Position numbers and translations under genes: made by a program
In this document: one piece after another, positions 7,004 through 11,738 of the stretch
Layout: each line of letters opens with the position of its first letter
How positions within the stretch are numbered: position 1 is the first letter of the stretch
Origin: Merdivivens faecigallinarum
GTDB lineage: Bacteria > Bacteroidota > Bacteroidia > Bacteroidales > UBA932
DNA length: 11,738 bases
Direction: 5' to 3'
Assembly: GCA_017695055.1 (NCBI GenBank)
Contig: JADILY010000154.1
Span: 1-11,738 of the forward strand
The notes under the pieces: generated by a model
The model's input: only the letters and a program-made list of their open reading frames with translations
Database searches by the model: none
Told to the model about the DNA's origin: nothing

Positions 7004-8719
7004 ATGGCTTATATGTTTCCGACTACGGCCAGGGAGGTCGGGGAACTCGGCTGGGATTATATCGACATAATCATTTTTACCGGGGATGCCTTTATCGACC
7101 ACCCGGCTTTCGGGACGGCGGTAATTGCAAGGTATCTGCAAAAATACGGCTACAGGATAGCGGTTGTCCCTCAGCCCAACTGGCGCGATGATTTGCGCGA
7201 TTTCAGGAAATTGGGGGCTCCGCGGCTCTATTTCGGGGTGAACTCCGGGGCAATGGACTCGATGGTGAACCATTATACCGCGGCCAAAAGGCTTCGCAGC
7301 GACGATGCCTATACTCCCGAAGGATGTGCCGGAATGCGTCCGGACTATGCGGTGACTGTCTACACCCGCATTCTGAAATCCATATATCCCGATGTCCCGG
7401 TAGTGATAGGCGGAGTCGAAGCTTCCTTGAGAAGGCTCGCACATTACGATTACTGGTCCGATTCGCTCAAGCCTTCCGTACTCGTCGAAAGCGGGGCTGA
7501 CTATCTTTGTTACGGCATGGGCGAACGCCCGATGCTTGAGCTCACGAGGGCCATCGAGGCACGCAGGCGTGTCTACGACATAAGGAAGATTCCGCAGATT
7601 GCCTTTTATCAGGACGGGAAAAATTATCCGGAGGGGGCGCTTGTCCTCAGCCCTTTCGAGAAATGTATTGAGGACAGGAAGGCATTCGCCCGAAATTTCC
7701 ACCATATAGAGACGGCTGCCAACATGCTGGAACCTCCGGTGATTGTCGAGCCCTGCGGCGGAGGTTTCGTCCGTGTGAATCCTCCTTATCTTCCTGCAAC
7801 CGAAGATGAGATGGATTCATTCTACGATTTGCCATACACGAAACTTCCCCATCCGAAGTACAAGGGCAAGCGGATTCCGGCATACGACATGATCAAGTTT
7901 TCCATTACGACCCACAGAGGCTGTTTCGGCGGATGCAATTTCTGTACAATCGCCGCCCATCAGGGAAAATTCATACAGGAACGCTCGGAAGGTTCTATAT
8001 TGAGGGAGGCGGCGGCCTTGACAGGGCTCCCGGGTTTTGCCGGCAATATATCCGACTTGGGGGCGCCTACCGCCAACATGTACGGAATGAAAGGCAAGGA
8101 CAGGGAGCGGTGCGCAAGGTGCCATAGGAAATCCTGCCTTTTCCCGTCCCCTTGCGACAATATGGACCGTTCCCATGCAAGGCTTCTCGGCCTGTATGCC
8201 AAAGTGGACTCCTTAAAAGGCATAAGGCATTCGTACATAGGCAGCGGGATACGTTACGACCTGTTTATAGACAAGGACGGATTCGTGGACGGGACTTCCC
8301 GCAAATATCTGACGGAACTCATATTGAAACATACTTCCGGAAGGCTCAAGGTTGCTCCGGAGCATACCGAAGGGCATGTGCTCGCGCTGATGGCCAAGCC
8401 CTCCTTCGTGCTATTCGAACGTCTGCGCGGCGAATTCGACAGGATTTGCGCCCGCGAGGGTGTCCGCATGCAGCTGGTGCCGTATTTCATATCGGGCCAT
8501 CCGGGCTGCACGATGGAGGATATGGAACGGCTTTCCCGCAATAGGTATCTGGAGGGCCTTTACATGGAACAGGTGCAGGATTTCACCCCGACTCCGATGA
8601 CGGCTTCTTCCGTCATGTTCTATTCCGGACTCGACCCCAAAACCCTGAAACCGGTTTTCGTGGAGAGGGACGTGGAGCGCAAAAAACGTCAAAAATCGTT
8701 TTTCTTCAAAAATCATTGA
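7004..8719 (+). CDS. YgiQ family radical SAM protein (UPF0313)
   Basis: The N-terminal region (about 1-200; PTTAREVGELGWDYIDIIIF, VVIGGVEASLRRLAHYDYW) matches the family's B12-binding-like leader. The radical SAM core begins near 295 with CFGGCNFC, the CxxxCxxC cluster ligands C307, C311 and C314, followed by a TIAAHQGK segment typical of YgiQ. A second cysteine group, C370, C373, C378 and C384, could bind another iron-sulfur cluster or zinc; related YgiQ proteins appear to share it. A basic tail (ERKKRQKSFFFKN) ends the protein. At 571 residues it is shorter than the E. coli protein (over 700, recalled), mainly because the C-terminal extension is missing. The substrate of the family is unknown. 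The gene sits 3 nt after argS, so it is likely translated from the same message. Confidence 0.93.
   Translation: MAYMFPTTAREVGELGWDYIDIIIFTGDAFIDHPAFGTAVIARYLQKYGYRIAVVPQPNWRDDLRDFRKLGAPRLYFGVNSGAMDSMVNHYTAAKRLRSDDAYTPEGCAGMRPDYAVTVYTRILKSIYPDVPVVIGGVEASLRRLAHYDYWSDSLKPSVLVESGADYLCYGMGERPMLELTRAIEARRRVYDIRKIPQIAFYQDGKNYPEGALVLSPFEKCIEDRKAFARNFHHIETAANMLEPPVIVEPCGGGFVRVNPPYLPATEDEMDSFYDLPYTKLPHPKYKGKRIPAYDMIKFSITTHRGCFGGCNFCTIAAHQGKFIQERSEGSILREAAALTGLPGFAGNISDLGAPTANMYGMKGKDRERCARCHRKSCLFPSPCDNMDRSHARLLGLYAKVDSLKGIRHSYIGSGIRYDLFIDKDGFVDGTSRKYLTELILKHTSGRLKVAPEHTEGHVLALMAKPSFVLFERLRGEFDRICAREGVRMQLVPYFISGHPGCTMEDMERLSRNRYLEGLYMEQVQDFTPTPMTASSVMFYSGLDPKTLKPVFVERDVERKKRQKSFFFKNH
8682..8703 (+). 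terminator. Possible AT-rich terminator hairpin at the end of ygiQ
   Basis: AAAAACG (8682-8688) can pair with CGTTTTT (8697-8703) around an 8-nt loop. It overlaps the last codons of ygiQ and ends in a T-run. The stem has only two G-C pairs, so it would be weak. It fits the promoter that follows at 8745-8778 but may only reflect Lys- and Phe-rich codons. Confidence 0.3.
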
Positions 8720-8744
8720 AAATTTTTATAAAACATTTTTAAAA

Positions 8745-8778
8745 TTTGCTTGACATTGAGAAAAATGTGCTAAAATTG
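8745..8778 (+). promoter_or_regulatory. Predicted promoter of the small acidic protein and clc
   Basis: The 120-bp gap after ygiQ is markedly AT-rich. TTTG at 8745-8748, or TTG at 8750-8752, followed by TAAAATTG (8771-8778, one mismatch to TAnnTTTG), has spacers of 22 or 18 nt and fits the phylum's promoter pattern. The predicted transcript would have a leader of roughly 55 nt before the ATG at 8840. The leader contains two imperfect copies of a GATT..GAAAACAG..AAATTAA-like segment (8784-8807 and 8808-8828) of unknown meaning. Confidence 0.5.
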
Positions 8779-8839
8779 CGGCGGATTTTGAAAAACAGGA
8801 AAATTAAGATTCGAAAACAGAAATTTAAATTCGGAAATT

Positions 8840-9181
8840 ATGAATAAGGATATTAACAAGAGGCGTGCTGTGGTCAGCTATGAGAAAATGTCGGAAGAAT
8901 TGGCAAAGGTCTTTGCCGAAAAATATCCAAAAGGCTATTCAGATTATTTTCCTGATATACAAAAATATGACAAGCCTGACGGCTCGTCTTTCTATGCAGT
9001 CACCGTCGAGATTCCCGATGCCGTTTACCTCGTAAAGGTAAAGGTGAAGACGGATGATTACGATGACGTCGAAAACTGGCTCAACGGCGAGGATGAAGCC
9101 GGAAACGGCGGGGAAGAGAGCGAGGACACGCTCCCTGACGACAACATCGCCCAGTACAGTGAAGGCGAGGCTGATGAATGA
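8840..9181 (+). CDS. Small conserved acidic protein of unknown function
   Basis: The 113-residue product begins NKRRAVVSYEKMSEEL and has a compact N-terminal part (about 1-70) with a helix-strand-strand look: YPKGYSDYFPDI at 29-40, then SFYAVTVEI and AVYLVKVKV strands. The tail from residue 72 on has 18 Asp/Glu among 42 residues and no Lys or Arg. I recall similar uncharacterised proteins with the NKRRAVVSYE start in Bacteroidales genomes, but no function. There is no signal peptide or membrane segment, so it should be cytoplasmic. Base use matches its neighbours. It has its own predicted promoter, and its last 8 nt overlap the clc start, which suggests coupled expression. Acidic tails of this type occur in RNA polymerase delta and DNA-mimic proteins, but that is only an analogy. 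Confidence 0.85.
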   Translation: MNKDINKRRAVVSYEKMSEELAKVFAEKYPKGYSDYFPDIQKYDKPDGSSFYAVTVEIPDAVYLVKVKVKTDDYDDVENWLNGEDEAGNGGEESEDTLPDDNIAQYSEGEADE

Positions 9182-10949
9182 TACTTCATTACTGCGTATC
9201 CTGCGTTCCATACCGGTCTCTCTGAGAAGGATTCCGGAAAAACGTCTTTTAATAATCATAGCCCTTGTGGTCGGAGTCCTTTGCGGACTTGCCGCCGTGG
9301 TCCTGAAACTCATGGTGGACAATCTCGCGCACTTCGTTTCCGGACTCAGCACGGGTAATTGGAACTTCGTATATCTGGTCCTCCCTGGCATCGGCATGCT
9401 TGTCTCCTTCCTTCTGGTAAGATATGTGATAAAGAGGGATGTAGGCCACGGGGTCACAAAGGTCCTCCTTGCGGTTTCCAAGAATGAATCCAAAATTGAA
9501 CCGCGCCAGACCTGGGCATCTTTGCTTACGAGCGCCGTCACCATAGGCTTCGGAGGCTCGGTAGGAGCGGAGGCCCCGATAGTCTATACCGGGGCCGCCA
9601 TAGGCTCGAATATGGCGAGGCTGATGAAAATGTCCTATAAGAACATGACGATTCTGCTCGGCTGCGGTGCCGCCGGTGCCGTCGCCGGAATCTTCAAGGC
9701 CCCGCTCGCAGGAGTGCTTTTCACCCTGGAAATCCTCCTTTTCAACATATCCATGACCTCCATCCTTCCGCTGCTGCTTTCATCGGTATCGGCGACGGTG
9801 GTGTCGTACATATTCCTCGGCCAGGAACCGTCCTTTGCGGCGAAACTCCTTCCGTTCTCGATGGGAAACATACCGTTTTACGTGATTCTCGGATTTTTCT
9901 GCGGGGCCGTTTCGCTTTATTTTACGAGGACTACGTTGTCGTTGGAAGACAGGATTAAGAACATATCCAATCCATACAAGAGATGGATTCTGTGCGCCAT
10001 AGGCCTCGGGCTCCTGATTTTCCTGTTCCCTCCGTTGTACGGCGAAGGATATTCGTCGATAAACCTGCTGCTGTCCGGCAGCGATTCCCTCCTCGACGAA
10101 TTTTCGGTTTTCTCCTATCTCGGGGACAGCCCTTGGGTGCTGCTCGTCTTCGTGACCTGCATCCTGTTTTTCAAAGTTTTCGCGATGACTTTCACCAATG
10201 CCGGCGGCGGTGTCGGAGGTACTTTCGGTCCGACTCTTTTCATCGGCGGTATAGCCGGTTTCGTGATGGCGCGTTTCGCCAATCTGCTCGGTTTCAGCGT
10301 GCCGGAGCCCAATTTCGTGCTTGTCGGCATGGCCGGTACCATGGCCGGTGTCATGCAGGCCCCGCTGACTGCCATCTTCCTCATTGCGGAGATATCCGGG
10401 GGCTACGAGCTGCTGATTCCGCTCATCCTCACATCGGCGATTTCGTTCGCCTTTTCGAGGAGCATAGAACCCTATTCGATTTATACCAAGCGGATTGCGA
10501 AAAAAGGGGAGCTGCTTACGCATGACAGCGACCAGGCGGTGCTCACCCTGCTGAAACTTTCCGATGTGATAGAAAACGACTTCAAGTGCGTGAAAGTCGA
10601 GGATACCTTGGGCGATTTGGTTAAGACCGTTTCCGAGTCTACAAGGAACATTTTCCCGATAGTCGATTCCAAAGGGCGTTTCCAGGGTTTCGTGGAACTT
10701 GGGGACATCCGCTCGAAGATGTTCGACCGCAGCCAATACGACAGACTCCACGTGTGGAATTTCCTTAAACAAGCTCCAGAATACGTCTACATAGACGATC
10801 ACATGGATACCGTGATGAAGAAATTCGAAGTCACCGGAGCATGGAACCTGCCGGTGATAGGGCGTGACAGGAAATATTACGGATTCGTTTCCAAGTCGAA
10901 GATTTTCAGCTCTTACAGGAAGCAGCTGCAACAGGTTTCCCACGATTGA
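9174..10949 (+). CDS. ClC-family chloride channel or transporter with C-terminal CBS pair
   Basis: A 591-residue inner-membrane protein with about ten or more hydrophobic helices between residues 24 and 428. ClC motifs in order: GHGVTKV (91-97) in place of GSGIP, GGSVGAEAPIVYTGAAIGS (127-145) in place of GREGP with E133 as the gating glutamate, GGGVGGTFGPTLFIGG (344-359) containing the GxFxP motif, and EPYSIYTKR (432-440) with Y434 at the place of the anion-coordinating tyrosine. Two CBS domains follow (about 465-520 and 530-585), which in related proteins sense nucleotides. The internal proton glutamate of E. coli ClC (E203) appears to be isoleucine 187 (PLAGVLFTLEILL), which fits channel-like behaviour or a different coupling. 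The ATG at 9174 is chosen because upstream codons run out of frame through the acidic gene; it overlaps that gene by 8 nt. Confidence 0.94.
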   Translation: MNDTSLLRILRSIPVSLRRIPEKRLLIIIALVVGVLCGLAAVVLKLMVDNLAHFVSGLSTGNWNFVYLVLPGIGMLVSFLLVRYVIKRDVGHGVTKVLLAVSKNESKIEPRQTWASLLTSAVTIGFGGSVGAEAPIVYTGAAIGSNMARLMKMSYKNMTILLGCGAAGAVAGIFKAPLAGVLFTLEILLFNISMTSILPLLLSSVSATVVSYIFLGQEPSFAAKLLPFSMGNIPFYVILGFFCGAVSLYFTRTTLSLEDRIKNISNPYKRWILCAIGLGLLIFLFPPLYGEGYSSINLLLSGSDSLLDEFSVFSYLGDSPWVLLVFVTCILFFKVFAMTFTNAGGGVGGTFGPTLFIGGIAGFVMARFANLLGFSVPEPNFVLVGMAGTMAGVMQAPLTAIFLIAEISGGYELLIPLILTSAISFAFSRSIEPYSIYTKRIAKKGELLTHDSDQAVLTLLKLSDVIENDFKCVKVEDTLGDLVKTVSESTRNIFPIVDSKGRFQGFVELGDIRSKMFDRSQYDRLHVWNFLKQAPEYVYIDDHMDTVMKKFEVTGAWNLPVIGRDRKYYGFVSKSKIFSSYRKQLQQVSHD

Positions 10950-10966
10950 GCATTTTTGTACATTTG
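10936..10966 (+). promoter_or_regulatory. Possible tex promoter with very short leader
   Basis: In the 27-nt gap between clc and tex, TACATTTG (10959-10966) is a perfect TAnnTTTG box, with a TTT (10936-10938) 20 nt upstream. The transcript would start only about 5 nt before the tex ATG at 10977, a nearly leaderless message. Read-through from clc is also possible, and the box may be chance. Confidence 0.35.
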
Positions 10967-10976
10967 ATTGTTTGCC

Positions 10977-11738
10977 ATGAAAGAGATTTATACAAAATAT
11001 ATAGCTTCCGAGCTCGGTGTCGCCCTGTGGCAGGTGGAACAGTGCGCCGATTTGCTGGCCGAAGGCGCGACCATACCTTTTATCAGCCGTTACCGTAAAG
11101 AGAGGACGGGAGGCCTTGATGAAAACGGTGTCGCCAGGATAAAATATTATTCGGAAAAATTCGAAGAACTCGAGCGCCGCAAGGAAACAGTACTTTCAAC
11201 CATTGCGGAGGCCGGAGCCCTTACCCCGGAGCTTGAAAAGGAGATTTCCGCCTGCATATTCGCCAAGGACCTTGAAGACCTTTATCTGCCTTACAGGCCG
11301 AAAAGGAAGACCCGCGCCTCGGTTGCCAGGGAAAAGGGGCTTGAACCGTTTGCAAAGGCCATTTTCGGGATTTCCGTAGCCGACCCGTACAAGATGGCTT
11401 CACATTATGTCGATGCGGGAAAAGGAGTATCGGATGCCGAAGAGGCCCTTTCCGGTGCGAGCGACATAGTTTCCGAATGGATTTCCGAAATGAAGCCAGC
11501 AAGGGATTTCGTAAGGTCGGCCCTGTCCTCTAAAGGTATCCTGTCGGCATCGCTCTCCAGAAAAGGCGCCGATACGGACAAGGACGGGAAATATGCCAAC
11601 TATTACGACTTTTCCGAGCCGTTGCACCGGATTGCGCCGCACCGCCTGCTGGCAGTGCTTAGGGCCGAAGCGGAAGGGGTGTTGTCCGTGAAGGTGGAGG
11701 CGGATGCCGTAAAAATATGCAACAAGATAGAGTACGAT
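10977..11738 (+). CDS. tex: Tex-family RNA-binding transcription accessory protein, N-terminal 254 codons
   Basis: The open frame runs to the window edge without a stop. The N terminus (YIASELGVALWQVEQCADLL) and the segment GATIPFISRYRKERTGGLDE (about 30-49) are the hallmarks of Tex, as is DLEDLYLPYRPKRKTRASVA (about 99-118). Full Tex proteins are about 700-780 residues and have a central YqgF-like fold, helix-hairpin-helix motifs and a C-terminal S1 RNA-binding domain, none of which falls in the window. Homologues bind nucleic acid and RNA polymerase and affect transcription and toxin-gene expression. The ATG at 10977 gives the standard start and lies 27 nt after clc on the same strand. No frameshift is seen in the visible part. 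Confidence 0.93.
   Translation, partial: MKEIYTKYIASELGVALWQVEQCADLLAEGATIPFISRYRKERTGGLDENGVARIKYYSEKFEELERRKETVLSTIAEAGALTPELEKEISACIFAKDLEDLYLPYRPKRKTRASVAREKGLEPFAKAIFGISVADPYKMASHYVDAGKGVSDAEEALSGASDIVSEWISEMKPARDFVRSALSSKGILSASLSRKGADTDKDGKYANYYDFSEPLHRIAPHRLLAVLRAEAEGVLSVKVEADAVKICNKIEYD

Noticed and set aside
6362..7705. Long minus-strand open frame (447 codons) across the argS/ygiQ junction
   Set aside because: It is antisense to two certain genes. Its translation is rich in Arg, His, Gly and Pro with no recognisable domain, as expected for a shadow frame in moderately GC-rich coding DNA.
8750..8776. Classical sigma-70 promoter TTGACA ... TAAAAT
   Set aside because: The two boxes are only 15 nt apart, and the sigma factor of this phylum prefers TTTG/TAnnTTTG. 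The same bases were annotated under that pattern instead.
9054..9173. 40-codon upstream extension of clc
   Set aside because: It overlaps the acidic gene in another frame. Its translation is Ser/Thr/Arg rich and unlike ClC N termini.
9780..10943. Minus-strand open frame (387 codons) within clc
   Set aside because: Antisense to a clear ClC gene. The product is Arg/Glu/His rich with no hydrophobic or domain pattern.
1..11738. CRISPR arrays, tRNA or rRNA genes, insertion sequences, phage or defence genes
   Set aside because: I looked for repeat-spacer patterns, cloverleaf-like segments, transposase motifs and inverted terminal repeats and saw none. The window is nearly filled by housekeeping genes.

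Overview
The window looks like chromosomal housekeeping DNA from a member of the Bacteroidota, most likely a gut-type Bacteroidales of moderate GC (Rikenellaceae-like is a guess). Three things support this. The primary sigma factor is short and lacks region 1.1. Most start codons have A-rich or weak ribosome-binding sites. TAnnTTTG -7 boxes lie upstream of dnaN and tex. No rRNA, tRNA, CRISPR array, insertion sequence or phage gene was seen.

Layout. Positions 1-2982 read leftwards as one probable operon: dnaN (beta clamp), a DnaQ-like exonuclease with an ExoX-like C-terminal domain, a fumarylacetoacetate-hydrolase (FAH) family protein that seems to have lost its active site, and a partial HI0933/BaiN-type flavoprotein cut by the left edge. 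Positions 2983-3113 are a divergent AT-rich regulatory region with a 14-bp dyad over the predicted dnaN -7 box. Positions 3114-11738 all read rightwards: a membrane-anchored single-PDZ HtrA protease, rpoD, a GC-rich hairpin region, argS, a YgiQ-type radical SAM protein, a 120-bp AT-rich promoter region, a small very acidic protein of unknown function, a ClC chloride transporter or channel with two CBS domains, and the first 254 codons of a Tex-type RNA-binding protein cut by the right edge.

How it fits together. The left arm centres on replication (sliding clamp plus a proofreading-type exonuclease) followed by two metabolic-looking genes of unclear link. The right arm groups envelope quality control (HtrA), global transcription (RpoD, Tex), translation (ArgS) and ion transport (ClC). 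Tight spacing (4-nt and 8-nt overlaps, 3-nt and 27-nt gaps) suggests several co-transcribed blocks.

Nothing here amounts to a convincing new multi-gene system. The points most worth a second look are the degenerate FAH-fold protein coupled to the exonuclease, the small acidic protein whose gene overlaps clc, the two mutually exclusive hairpins before argS, and the dyad in the dnaN/htrA divergent promoter.
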